Positions 15,561 through 23,432 of a DNA stretch of 30,931 nt are shown here, piece by piece. The stretch comes from a virus: IMG/VR virus record IMGVR_UViG_3300037063_000022, positions 1 through 30,931 of that record, one strand, 5' to 3'. Position 1 is the first letter of the stretch. Each line of letters starts with the position of its first letter. The notes below the pieces were generated by a model. The model was not told the origin of the DNA. It saw nothing but the letters and a program-made list of their open reading frames with translations, and searched no databases. The translations under genes were made by a program, and so were the position numbers.

Positions 15561-15664
15561 GCTTTGCGGCCAGCGAGGGCTTCCCGGACTTGATGAAGAA
15601 GCTTCTCGACCTCGACTTCGACTCGGTCCACCAGTGGAGGCAGAGATACGCCAGAGGCGGGTGA
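15329..15664 (+). CDS. -1 frame extension of the tail assembly chaperone (GT product)
   Basis: 111 codons in the -1 frame, open from the slippery site to a TGA at 15662-15664, two bases before the tape measure ATG. Fused to the first 158 residues of the upstream frame it gives about 269 residues. The extension contains LYGLRRFLDDVDRGREFWRE and ends FPDLMKKLLDLDFDSVHQWR, not low-complexity. It fills the 105-base gap left after the normal stop. It has no usable start of its own before a TTG/ATG at 15588/15591, so frameshifting is the better explanation than a separate gene. Confidence 0.55.
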   Translation, partial: YCGIGDAQSRGAKADARDGGGALERATHVIELYGLRRFLDDVDRGREFWREIPCACERGLGRCECNGGRETVVCASLSFAASEGFPDLMKKLLDLDFDSVHQWRQRYARGG

Positions 15665-15665
15665 G

Positions 15666-17357
15666 ATGGCCGTTAAAAGCATAATTGACATCGAGGTCGG
15701 GGATGCCGCGTTCAAAAATTTTGCATCTCTGTTCGAAAAATACCAAGCGGCCCTCGCGAAGAGCCCCGCCATGTGGCAGGCTATCAACAAGGAGATCGCC
15801 GAGCAGCGCAAGGGTTTTGAGGCGATCGCATCGGAGGCGCTGGTCGTTCAGGAACTCACCGCGCTCTCGAACAAGGACCTCCACAGCAATACCCGCGAGG
15901 TTGAAAAGACGGCGGGATACTGGCGCGGGATAGGGCGCGAGACGGCCGGCGTTGCCGGCAACATTCGCGATATCACCCGATCGCTCCTCAAGTGGACGGC
16001 GATCACTGGGCTTATATCGGGCCTAGCCGGGGCTGGCGGCCTCTTCGGCATTGATCGGCTCGCGCTGGGCGTCTCAGCCGGCCGGCGATCATCGCTCGGC
16101 CTGGGCCTCGGCTACGGCGAGCAGGCGGCATTTGGCAACTTCTCTCGGCTGATCGACCCGTCGTCGTTCCTCAGCGGGGTTGCCGGCGCCAAACTGGACA
16201 TCACCAAGCGCGTCGGGCTGATCGGTGCCGGGCTGACTCCGAGCGAGATTGGCGGCGATACCGCGCAGACCGGTGTGGCGCTCCTGCAACACCTCAAGCA
16301 GATTGCCGACACGACGAACCCCGCACTTTACGCGCAAGTCATTCAGTCGCGGCAACTCGGCCAATTTGCATCGCCGGAAGACCTCCAGCGCCTCCACAAC
16401 ACGTCTCCGGAGGAATTTAAGCAGCTCATCACGCAATACACGCAGCGGAAAGGTCAAGGTGCCGGTGGATTCGACCTTCCTCCGGCCGTCCAAAAGGCCT
16501 GGCAAGACCTCACTACCCAACTCTCGAATGCCGGGAAATCGATCGAGACGACGTTCGTCCGCGGACTCACGCCGCTTGCCGAACCTATAAGCAGACTGTC
16601 CGGTGCCTTCGAGAGGGTCGTCGCAGCATTCGTTGTCAAGGGCGGCCCGCTGGAGAAGTGGATCGGCGACGTCGGGGCGGGGCTGGAGAGGTTCGCCGGC
16701 TACGTCGGGACGGAGGACTTCGCCGCGAAGGTCGGCAGCTTCGTGACCGGGATCGGCAACATGGCGGCCGCGATCGGCCGGGTCCTGTCCTGGTTCGGTG
16801 GTCCGGCCACGGGGGAAACTCACGGCACGGTCGCGAGCGTCAGGGACCGCGCCCGGCGCGCGCGGGAGGTTCGCGAGGAGCAGGGGTTTCAGCCGACGTC
16901 GACCTATACGACGGGCGCCTACCTCGAGCACATCTTCGGCGGCAACCAGGCCGGGGTGAACAATCCCGGAAACCTCCGGCCGCCAGGGGCCTCGACTGGG
17001 TTTGCCCACTTCGCGAACCCGGAGGCCGGTATCGCCGCGATCGCGCGCCAGATCAGGCTCTATGGCTCCCGTGACCACCTCGACACGATCTCCGGGATCG
17101 TCAGCAAGTACGCGCCTGGAAGCGAGAACGATACCGGGGCCTATATCAAGGACGTGTCGGCGCGGACCGGCTTTGCACCGGGCCAGCATCTCGACGTCAA
17201 CGACACCGGAACGGTCGCGAAGCTGGTCGCCGCGATCGTCTCGCACGAGCAGAAGAAGGGGAATTATGACCGCTACAAGGACGCCAAGGTGGTCGTCACC
17301 GTGCTAAACAACACTGGCGGCAACGCGAACGTCTCCGTCAACGGGCTGAAGAACTGA
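15666..17357 (+). CDS. Tape measure protein with C-terminal muralytic-type domain
   Basis: 563 residues, following the chaperone pair. The N-terminal 150 residues are helical and Lys/Glu-rich with a hydrophobic segment near residues 100-130 (WTAITGLISGLAGAGGLFGI), as in tape measures. The middle is helical. From about residue 432 comes NNPGNLRPPGA, then FAHFANPEAGIAAIARQIRL and a KYAPGSEND stretch, a domain I associate with virion-linked peptidoglycan-degrading activity. At 563 residues it is short for a tape measure, suggesting a tail of roughly 80-90 nm if about 1.5 angstrom per residue applies (inference). Confidence 0.7.
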   Translation: MAVKSIIDIEVGDAAFKNFASLFEKYQAALAKSPAMWQAINKEIAEQRKGFEAIASEALVVQELTALSNKDLHSNTREVEKTAGYWRGIGRETAGVAGNIRDITRSLLKWTAITGLISGLAGAGGLFGIDRLALGVSAGRRSSLGLGLGYGEQAAFGNFSRLIDPSSFLSGVAGAKLDITKRVGLIGAGLTPSEIGGDTAQTGVALLQHLKQIADTTNPALYAQVIQSRQLGQFASPEDLQRLHNTSPEEFKQLITQYTQRKGQGAGGFDLPPAVQKAWQDLTTQLSNAGKSIETTFVRGLTPLAEPISRLSGAFERVVAAFVVKGGPLEKWIGDVGAGLERFAGYVGTEDFAAKVGSFVTGIGNMAAAIGRVLSWFGGPATGETHGTVASVRDRARRAREVREEQGFQPTSTYTTGAYLEHIFGGNQAGVNNPGNLRPPGASTGFAHFANPEAGIAAIARQIRLYGSRDHLDTISGIVSKYAPGSENDTGAYIKDVSARTGFAPGQHLDVNDTGTVAKLVAAIVSHEQKKGNYDRYKDAKVVVTVLNNTGGNANVSVNGLKN

Positions 17358-17358
17358 C

Positions 17359-18108
17359 ATGGGAATCTCGCCGGGCCTCGCAGCGTTCAAACTCAGCTTC
17401 CAGCTTGCGCCGATCATCCTGACCGGCGGGATCGCGGCGTCGATCCCCGGTGGCATGCTCCCGCTGATCGCCATCACCCAGGCGCTCACCTTCACCGACG
17501 GGCTCCTCTCTGGCGGCAGCGATCTCACCGATCTCGACGACTTCTTCGCAAACTTTCATCCGTTGCCTGGCGCGACGCTGATCGACCAGCAAATCGGAAA
17601 ATACCCGTTCGCCAACCAGACTGTCGCCGCAAACGCCGTGATCGTGCAGCCGACGACGATCTCGATGAGGATGATCATCCCGGCGACCCAGACCAGCGGC
17701 GGTTACGCCGGCAAGCTGGCGACGATGATGGCGCTCCAGTCGACGCTCGCCGCGCACAACATCTCCGGCGGGACCTACACCGTGGCGACGCCGTCTTACT
17801 TTTGGACGAACTGCGTTTTTCTCCGGATGGTCGACGTCTCGCGGACTGACGATCTCCAGGCACAAAATACTTGGCAGCTTGATTTCGAGAAGCCGCTGCT
17901 GACGCTCCAGGACGCGCAGCAGGCGCAAAACAATCTGATGAGCCAGATCAGCGCGGGGACGCCGATCTCCGGCACGCCGTCGTGGTCGGGCCTCGGCCCC
18001 ACGGTCGGCAATCCGGCGTCGATCGCGGCGCCGAGCATCGTCCCGTCATCGACGGCATCGGCCGGTGCCGGCGCGGCTTCGCCGCTCATCGGAGTGGGGC
18101 CGTCGTGA
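17359..18108 (+). CDS. Baseplate-region structural protein
   Basis: 249 residues, ATG just after the tape measure stop. The first half (FKLSFQLAPIILTGGIAASI, then MLPLIAITQALTFTDGLL) is beta-rich and quite hydrophobic without a clear signal or anchor, followed by an alpha/beta core (LTDLDDFFANFHPLPGATLI; SYFWTNCVFLRMVDVSR). The C-terminus (from about 200) is Ser/Ala/Gly/Pro-rich and likely flexible. The first gene after the tape measure usually encodes a baseplate or hub-linked protein. Stop overlaps the next start (GTGA). Confidence 0.55.
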   Translation: MGISPGLAAFKLSFQLAPIILTGGIAASIPGGMLPLIAITQALTFTDGLLSGGSDLTDLDDFFANFHPLPGATLIDQQIGKYPFANQTVAANAVIVQPTTISMRMIIPATQTSGGYAGKLATMMALQSTLAAHNISGGTYTVATPSYFWTNCVFLRMVDVSRTDDLQAQNTWQLDFEKPLLTLQDAQQAQNNLMSQISAGTPISGTPSWSGLGPTVGNPASIAAPSIVPSSTASAGAGAASPLIGVGPS

Positions 18109-18620
18109 CGACATTCACCGATTTCGTCCCGTCGACCGTTGCGCCGTTCTCCTTCAGTCCTACGTTGGACGGACAAACCTATAATGTGACAGTAACTTGG
18201 CTGCTGTTCGGAAAGCGGTTTTATATCAACGTATATGCGCTCGACGGGTCGCTGGTCTGCTCGCGGCCGATGGTCGGATCGCCAACCGGGATCGCGCTCG
18301 AGAACCTGATGTGGAACGAACTGACTGGGCTCGTGACGGCGGTCGCCTCGGCGCCACACGGCTACAAGATCGGAACCGTCGTCGGGTTGACGGTCGCCGG
18401 CGCGGCGCCGACCGCCTACAATGGCCTCGTCGACGCGCTGATCACCGGCCCGGACACCTTCACTTACCCGCTCGCGGCCAATCCCGGCGCCGCCACCGCC
18501 TTCGGGACGGCCAGCTACAACGTCAACCTGATCGGCGGAATGAGCAATTCGAGCGGCAACCCGTTTGCCTCGACGCTGGTGTTCCGTCAGCAGAGCCAGC
18601 AACTCGAGGTCAGCCCGTGA
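18105..18620 (+). CDS. Baseplate-region protein with an HGL-type module
   Basis: 171 residues from the GTG at 18105, which overlaps the previous stop. The N-terminus (TTFTDFVPSTVAPFSFSPTL, then NVTVTWLLFGKRFYINVYAL) is beta-rich and conserved-looking for phage baseplate proteins. Residues about 70-130 carry the HGL-type insert (TGLVTAVASAPHGYKIGTVV, then NGLVDALITGPDTFTYPLAA). The C-terminal 40 residues return to the core fold. The stop overlaps the next start (GTGA). Position between tape measure and hub suggests a baseplate part. Confidence 0.55.
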   Translation: MTTFTDFVPSTVAPFSFSPTLDGQTYNVTVTWLLFGKRFYINVYALDGSLVCSRPMVGSPTGIALENLMWNELTGLVTAVASAPHGYKIGTVVGLTVAGAAPTAYNGLVDALITGPDTFTYPLAANPGAATAFGTASYNVNLIGGMSNSSGNPFASTLVFRQQSQQLEVSP

Positions 18621-18967
18621 CGAAGAAGCGCAACGCGCCCTTCAAAACGACGGACGACCCGATCTTCCAGCGCGCCCTTGCCACCCGGCACGACGATGAC
18701 GGCTGTTGGTTTTTTCGTGACGACCTCCAGCCTGGAACGGCCCATATCCATACCTATGAAGGCGGGAATCATGTTTTGTTTTTCATCTGCCCGTGCGGCT
18801 GCGCGCGTGCAAATCAGCTTGCGATCTATACTGAGGGTCAACAGGCGCACGGCTGGAAATGGGAAGGCAATCGCGAACAGCCGACGCTGACGCCGAGCAT
18901 CGCGATGGTCAAGCGGACATGCCAGTGGCACGGTTTCCTGAAGGCTGGCGTCTTCGAGGAGTGCTGA
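18617..18967 (+). CDS. Small Cys-rich protein, DUF6527-like
   Basis: 116 residues from the GTG at 18617, overlapping the previous stop. A longer frame from 18197 would overlap the upstream gene, so I reject it. Features are FICPCGCARANQ at residues 56-67 (Cys58, 60, 62), HGWKWEGNREQPTLTPSI at 78-95, and TCQWHGFL at 101-108, with a final Cys116. This looks like the DUF6527 family, probably zinc-binding. A second relative is encoded at 21655-21969. I infer metal binding from the Cys/His set. What it does in a phage structural block is not known to me. Confidence 0.65.
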   Translation: MTKKRNAPFKTTDDPIFQRALATRHDDDGCWFFRDDLQPGTAHIHTYEGGNHVLFFICPCGCARANQLAIYTEGQQAHGWKWEGNREQPTLTPSIAMVKRTCQWHGFLKAGVFEEC

Positions 18968-18970
18968 GCG

Positions 18971-20017
18971 ATGAGATTCTATCGAATTGTAATCCAAAAT
19001 CCTGAGACAGGCCAAGTCATCGTGCCGCCCGGCTTCGAGGGTCTGCTCGGCGGCGCGAGCTATACCAGCTTCGTCAACGGCAAGACGCTTCCCGCGGCAT
19101 GGGACGTCGAGCTCGACATTCCCGTGATCGGGCAGGCGACGCCGCAAGGTCAGGCGCTCGCCCGTGTCTGGGGGATCAGCCGGCAGGAGATCAGCCAGGC
19201 CAACAACCTCAACGGTAAGAACATCTCGATCTACGGCGGCATGCAGAAGGGGCTTCCGCTCGCGAATCCGGCGCAGGCCGGCCTCCTCGTCCAGGGCGTC
19301 ATCTTCCAGGCGTTCGGCAACTGGATCGATATCCACCAGCAGACGCTCGACTTCGTCATCATGGCGGGATCGGGATCGACCGCGGCCGCGCAAGGCACCG
19401 GCACGCTGAAGGCGCCGAAAAACTTGGTCCTGAATTGGAAGGCCGGAACGACGCTCGCCGCGGCGCTAACGACGACGCTGCAGACTGCCTTCCCCGGGGT
19501 GACGGTGAACGTGAACATCAATTCCGGACTGATCCGGCCGAACGACGAGATCGGCTTCTATCCGACGCTTGAGCAGCTCTCCCAGTACGCGCGGGAGACC
19601 AGCCTCGACATCATCAAGACCGCAAACTACGCCGGCGTGAGCATCGTCATCGCGGCGAACACGATCACCGTTTCTGACGGCAGCGCAACGTCTTCAGCGG
19701 CGGCAAAGCAGGTTAACTTCCAGGACCTCATCGGACAGCCGACCTGGATCGAGTCGCCGAACATCCAGTTCAAGACCGTCATGCGCGGCGACATCTCTGT
19801 CGGCGATCAGATCATGCTTCCGCCGACAGTCGTGACAAATTCCGCTCAGGCCTCGACGTCGCTGGTCAATCAGTCCGCAACATTCCAGGGCGGCTTTCAA
19901 ATCATCAGCGCGCGCCATGTGGGGGCTTTCCGCCAGCCGTCCGCCGATTCATGGGTAACAGTTTTCGAGGCGGCGCCAAATCAGCTTGTCGGCGCAGGTA
20001 GCGCAGCGGGAGGCTGA
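18971..20017 (+). CDS. Baseplate hub-like protein
   Basis: 348 residues. The N-terminal half is beta-rich and resembles hub/gp27-like tail proteins (MRFYRIVIQNPETGQVIVPP, then LDIPVIGQATPQGQALARVW). A region around 150-225 (LNWKAGTTLAAALTTTLQTA, then EIGFYPTLEQLSQYARETSL) matches the alpha/beta pattern of the family. The C-terminal part includes WIESPNIQFKTVMRGDISVG and a Ser/Ala-rich end. It sits before the spike gene, which overlaps its 3' end by 32 bases from a TTG start. Hub call is by order and pattern. Confidence 0.6.
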   Translation: MRFYRIVIQNPETGQVIVPPGFEGLLGGASYTSFVNGKTLPAAWDVELDIPVIGQATPQGQALARVWGISRQEISQANNLNGKNISIYGGMQKGLPLANPAQAGLLVQGVIFQAFGNWIDIHQQTLDFVIMAGSGSTAAAQGTGTLKAPKNLVLNWKAGTTLAAALTTTLQTAFPGVTVNVNINSGLIRPNDEIGFYPTLEQLSQYARETSLDIIKTANYAGVSIVIAANTITVSDGSATSSAAAKQVNFQDLIGQPTWIESPNIQFKTVMRGDISVGDQIMLPPTVVTNSAQASTSLVNQSATFQGGFQIISARHVGAFRQPSADSWVTVFEAAPNQLVGAGSAAGG

Positions 20018-20777
20018 AATCGCATCCAATGTGCAAAAAACACCGATTGCGCGGACGCTCAACCAGTTTACCGAGCGCAAGGCGAAGGGCATCATCGCGC
20101 TCACCGGGCAATCGCTCCCGGCCTCTGTGGTCAGCGTCGTCTCGTCAGGGATCGTCAATATCAAGTTCGAGTTGACCAACATTCCCTACACGTTGCCCAA
20201 CTTGACCTGCCCGCTCTTCGGTCCGGAGTTCATCCGTTATCCGATCCAGCCGGGATGCAAGGGCTTCGTTGTCCCGGCCGATGCTTATCTCGGCGGCGTG
20301 TCCGGGCTCGGCGGTGGTACGGCTGATCTCGCGCAACGGGCCAACCTCACGTCCCTGGTCTTCTTCCCGATCGGCAACAAGAACTGGAGCCCGGCGGACG
20401 ATCCGAACAAGACCGTCATTTACGGTCCCGACGGCGTCATCATCCGCGACCTGAACAAGACCAACGTGCTCGACGTCAACTCGACGGAGGTCACGCTCGT
20501 GCTAAAAGAGGGAAGCTTCGTCGTGACGTTGCCATCGGGGCTACCGATGATCGTGAACGGAAATCTTCAGGTGAACGGCGCCCTGGCGCTTTCGGGCCTC
20601 ATCACCGCGCCTGATGGCGTCAGCACTTACACCGGCAACATCGAGACCGCCGGCGCCATCACGGCTGGCTTCGGTACCGGCGGCCAGGTCGGCCTTCAAA
20701 CTCATACCCATACCCAGGCCGATGATAGTCACGGCGACACCGAGGCACCGACGGCTTCTCCGACCGGAGGGACGTGA
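19986..20777 (+). CDS. Gp138-like baseplate central spike
   Basis: 263 residues if the TTG at 19986 is used. A GTG at 20031 (residue 16) is the alternative, and neither has an ideal ribosome site. Residues 20-130 match the OB-like N-terminal domain of gp138-type spikes (LPASVVSVVSSGIVNIKFEL, then FIRYPIQPGCKGFVVPADAY). Residues 150-230 form a Gly/Asn/Val-rich beta-helical shaft (NVLDVNSTEVTLVLKEGSFV). The tip region has HTHTQ at about 240-244, a His-x-His pattern like the metal-binding tip of such spikes. The short spike pierces the outer membrane when the sheath contracts. Confidence 0.7.
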   Translation: MSAQVAQREAEIASNVQKTPIARTLNQFTERKAKGIIALTGQSLPASVVSVVSSGIVNIKFELTNIPYTLPNLTCPLFGPEFIRYPIQPGCKGFVVPADAYLGGVSGLGGGTADLAQRANLTSLVFFPIGNKNWSPADDPNKTVIYGPDGVIIRDLNKTNVLDVNSTEVTLVLKEGSFVVTLPSGLPMIVNGNLQVNGALALSGLITAPDGVSTYTGNIETAGAITAGFGTGGQVGLQTHTHTQADDSHGDTEAPTASPTGGT

Positions 20778-21281
20778 ATGGCCTATAATAGCGCCATGAG
20801 AATCACCCAAAAACGCCTTCATCAACTCTTCGATTACGACGCTGATCGCGGCGTTCTTTTATATAAAACGGCGCGTGGAAGAATGCGTGTTGGCGATGTT
20901 GCCGGATGGACCGAGCACAAAGGTTATATTCGCGTCATTGCTGACGGAATCACTTATTCGGTACACCGTCTCATTTGGTTTTACGTCAAAGGGCGATGGC
21001 CGATAAATCAACTAGATCACCGCGATCTAACCAAATCGAACAATCGCATCGGAAATCTACGGGAAGCAACGAACAGTCAGAATAAGTGCAATCAATATGT
21101 TCGAAAAGATAGTCAAACTAGAATCCGCGGCGTAACTGAAGACAAAAGGACCGGGCGCTTTCGCGCTTATATCTCTATAGATCAGGAACGGCGTTGGCTC
21201 GGGTTCTTTGCGACAAAAATCGAAGCGCAATCTGCGCGCGTTGCCGCCCTTCATCTTCATGGCGAATTTGCTCGGGAGTAA
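20778..21281 (+). CDS. HNH homing endonuclease with AP2-like domain
   Basis: 167 residues, ATG after GGAGG. Residues about 30-105 are an HNH nuclease (H63, then QLDHRDLTKSNNRIGNLREA with D80/H81, N89 and N93), the His-Asn-His metal site of freestanding phage homing endonucleases. Residues about 115-165 (GVTEDKRTGRFRAYISIDQE, then RRWLGFFATKIEAQSARVAA) look like an AP2 DNA-binding domain. The gene is clearly more AT-rich than its neighbours (about 46% GC by eye), a sign of recent transfer. It sits between the spike gene and a gp25-like baseplate gene and may have altered the start of the latter. Confidence 0.85.
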   Translation: MAYNSAMRITQKRLHQLFDYDADRGVLLYKTARGRMRVGDVAGWTEHKGYIRVIADGITYSVHRLIWFYVKGRWPINQLDHRDLTKSNNRIGNLREATNSQNKCNQYVRKDSQTRIRGVTEDKRTGRFRAYISIDQERRWLGFFATKIEAQSARVAALHLHGEFARE

Positions 21282-21286
21282 TTCCA

Positions 21287-21658
21287 ATTAGAACGTATGG
21301 AAGAGTGAGGAATCCCGAGACGGGCGCTTTCGTCCCAGACCCGGTCACCGGCATGATCTGGCGCGTCGTGGAGACCGACGCGAACGGCTTCGATGACGCC
21401 GTCTACCTGACCACGCTTTGCCAAGTCCTCGAGCTCAACCTCGGCGAATCGCCATTCTATGCCAACTTCGGTATTCCGGCGGTGCCGACGATCGTCCAGC
21501 AGGTCCAGCCGGACTTTTACCTGAACCGCACGCAATCCCAGTTTGCGCAATACTTCGCCGCGCTGCTGCTCTCCAAGCAGGCAAGCTATCCACCGACCTA
21601 TAAGCTGAATGTCACGACCAACCAGGGCGCGAAGATCGTGCTGGCGGTGCCGCAATGA
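21287..21658 (+). CDS. Gp25-like baseplate wedge protein with unusual start
   Basis: 123 residues (RTYGRVRNPETGAFVPDPVT at the start, DDAVYLTTLCQVLELNLGES, then FYANFGIPAVPTIVQQVQPD), matching small gp25-like wedge proteins of related phages, which commonly start MRTYGR. Here RTYGR is preceded by ATT, and a GGGAG overlapping the HNH stop lies eight bases upstream, so ATT may be the start codon. The GTG at 21305 would drop six residues and is poorly spaced. The longer frame back to 21194 would overlap the HNH gene in a different frame and is unlikely. The insertion of the HNH gene just upstream probably explains this. Confidence 0.65.
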   Translation: MRTYGRVRNPETGAFVPDPVTGMIWRVVETDANGFDDAVYLTTLCQVLELNLGESPFYANFGIPAVPTIVQQVQPDFYLNRTQSQFAQYFAALLLSKQASYPPTYKLNVTTNQGAKIVLAVPQ

Positions 21659-21969
21659 GCGACGCGAAGGTGACCTTCGGCCGACTGTTCGAAGCGACCG
21701 ACCATCCCGGCCAGGAGCAAACCTTCTCGTTCAACTGCCCGAGGCGGAAGGCCGGCCGGTGCGAAGGCGTGATCATCAAGGGCCGGACGACGCTTAAGCA
21801 TGATCCGAACGGCAAGAACGGCGGGGTTGCGCAATGGACATGGGACGGCAATCGAGAGGTGCCGACCTTCGTGCCGTCGATCAATTGCGGGACTTGCGGC
21901 TGGCACGGCTACATCGAACGCGGCCGATGTGTTACCACCAAGAAGCAGGATGAGCCGGAGCCGACGTGA
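21655..21969 (+). CDS. Second Cys-rich DUF6527-like protein
   Basis: 104 residues, ATG overlapping the previous stop. Cys28 and Cys36, then WTWDGNREVPTFVPSI at 61-76, CGTCGWHGYI at 78-87 and Cys92, the same WxWxGNRExPTxxPS and WHGY/F pattern as the protein at 18617-18967. The pair looks like a divergent duplication, probably zinc-binding. It lies among the baseplate genes, one gene before the J-like protein. Function unknown. Confidence 0.6.
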   Translation: MSDAKVTFGRLFEATDHPGQEQTFSFNCPRRKAGRCEGVIIKGRTTLKHDPNGKNGGVAQWTWDGNREVPTFVPSINCGTCGWHGYIERGRCVTTKKQDEPEPT

Positions 21970-23429
21970 TGTCTGACGCCTATTCGTTCGACGTGACCGC
22001 TCAAGGCGCGCAGCCGACGCCGCCGGCGACGTTGCTGACGCAGCTCATCGCCGGCGTGCTGGCGTCAAACCCCGGCTACACCGCAAACCTTCCGGCGTCG
22101 CTAGTCGAGGATATTTCGTCGACCGACGTCGGCGCGCTGGTCGTCATGGATACCGCGGCGGTCGAGACCATAAACTCGATCAGCCCGTTCACGGCGAACC
22201 CCTTCATCCTAAGCGAGCTCGGCCAAGTCTATATCGGCCCGGGCTCCGCGCCGGCGGTACCGACGAACACTTCCGTCTATGTTGTCTTCACGGCGACGGA
22301 TACCGCGACGAGCGCGGAATTGCCCGGCTATCCGATTCCAGTAGGGTTCACCGTGTCGGACGGCACCTACCAATACGTCGTCCAGGACGGCGGCGTCACC
22401 GCCTCGTCGGGAGTTTCCCAGCCACTATTCTGCCAGGCTACGATCCCCGGATCCTGGGCGGTCCCAACGAACACCGTGACGAACTTGATCACGCAGCCGC
22501 CTAGCGAAGTCACGCTGACGTGCGCGAACCCTACGGTCGGGACCTCCGGCGCGGTGGCTGAGACGGAAGAGCAATACCGCGCGCGCGTCGTGCAGGCCGG
22601 GATGGCGGTCGGCACAGGAATCCCGACGCTGCTGAAGACGCTACTCGGGAACGTCTTGGGGGTTCAGCAGCGATTGATCTCCGTCCTGCAGCAGGCGGGC
22701 GGGTTTTGGGAGGTCATCGTCGGCGGCGGCGATCCTTATGAGGTTGCTTATGCAATCTACGAATCGGGCATCAACATTGCCGGCCTGGTCGGATCAACCC
22801 TCGCGGTGACGAACATCACCCAGGCGCATCCCGGCGTCGTGACCACCGATCTTAACCACGGGTTCACCACCGGGCAGAACAACGTCAACATCGCCCAGGT
22901 CGTCGGGATGGTACCGATCAACTCCGATGGCCCCTATACGGTCACCGTGATCACCGAGAAGACCTTTAGCATCGGTGTCGACACGACCGGCTTTCCGGCA
23001 TACGTCAGCGGCGGCGTCGTGACGCCTAATCTTCGCAACGTGACGCCGAATATCTACGACTACCCTGACATCTACACCGTCCCGTTCGTCAATCCCCCGC
23101 AGCAGACCGTTACGATGACGGTGAGCTGGAACACGACGGCGGCAAACTTCACGTCGCAGGCCGCCGTCTCGCAGGCCGCCGCTCCGGCGATCGCCGCCTA
23201 CGTCAACTCGATCACCGGCGGCGCGCCCCTCAACATCGGCGTCATGAACAGCGTCTTTCAGACGGCAGTCGCGAATATCCTGGCTCCCGGGCAGATTTCT
23301 GTCTTGACCTTCGTGGTCTCGATCAACGGCATCGTCACAAGTCCTGAAGCAGGCACCCAGCTAGTCTTCGGCGACCCCGAGAGTTTCTTCGAGGCGACGA
23401 CGGCCGGCATCGTCGTAGCGCAGGGCTAG
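21966..23429 (+). CDS. Baseplate J-like wedge protein with HGL-type insert
   Basis: 487 residues; start GTG at 21966 or ATG at 21969, next to the previous stop. The family signature AETEEQYRARVVQAG lies near residue 200, typical of baseplate J/gp6-like proteins that form the wedge ring. A beta insert at about 285-345 (VVTTDLNHGFTTGQNNVNIA, then TVTVITEKTFSIGVDTTGFP) resembles the HGL-type module of the sheath protein. The C-terminus (SITGGAPLNIGVMNSVFQTA, then QISVLTFVVSINGI) matches the end of J-like proteins. Confidence 0.75.
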   Translation: MMSDAYSFDVTAQGAQPTPPATLLTQLIAGVLASNPGYTANLPASLVEDISSTDVGALVVMDTAAVETINSISPFTANPFILSELGQVYIGPGSAPAVPTNTSVYVVFTATDTATSAELPGYPIPVGFTVSDGTYQYVVQDGGVTASSGVSQPLFCQATIPGSWAVPTNTVTNLITQPPSEVTLTCANPTVGTSGAVAETEEQYRARVVQAGMAVGTGIPTLLKTLLGNVLGVQQRLISVLQQAGGFWEVIVGGGDPYEVAYAIYESGINIAGLVGSTLAVTNITQAHPGVVTTDLNHGFTTGQNNVNIAQVVGMVPINSDGPYTVTVITEKTFSIGVDTTGFPAYVSGGVVTPNLRNVTPNIYDYPDIYTVPFVNPPQQTVTMTVSWNTTAANFTSQAAVSQAAAPAIAAYVNSITGGAPLNIGVMNSVFQTAVANILAPGQISVLTFVVSINGIVTSPEAGTQLVFGDPESFFEATTAGIVVAQG

Positions 23430-23432
23430 CGC

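Noticed and set aside
16089-17246. 385-codon ORF on the - strand over the tape measure gene
   Set aside because: Arg/Leu/Asp-rich with no domain pattern, in the same codon register as the sense gene, so a GC-driven shadow. I contrast it with the antisense intein ORF, which has domain-like sequence and a ribosome site.
18197-18967. 256-codon ORF starting inside the baseplate gene
   Set aside because: Only its last 116 codons (from the GTG at 18617) look coding; the rest overlaps the upstream gene in another frame.
21194-21286. Long N-terminal extension of the gp25-like gene
   Set aside because: It overlaps the HNH coding sequence in another frame and gives a Cys/Arg/Ser-rich stretch unlike the family; the start is better placed at 21287.
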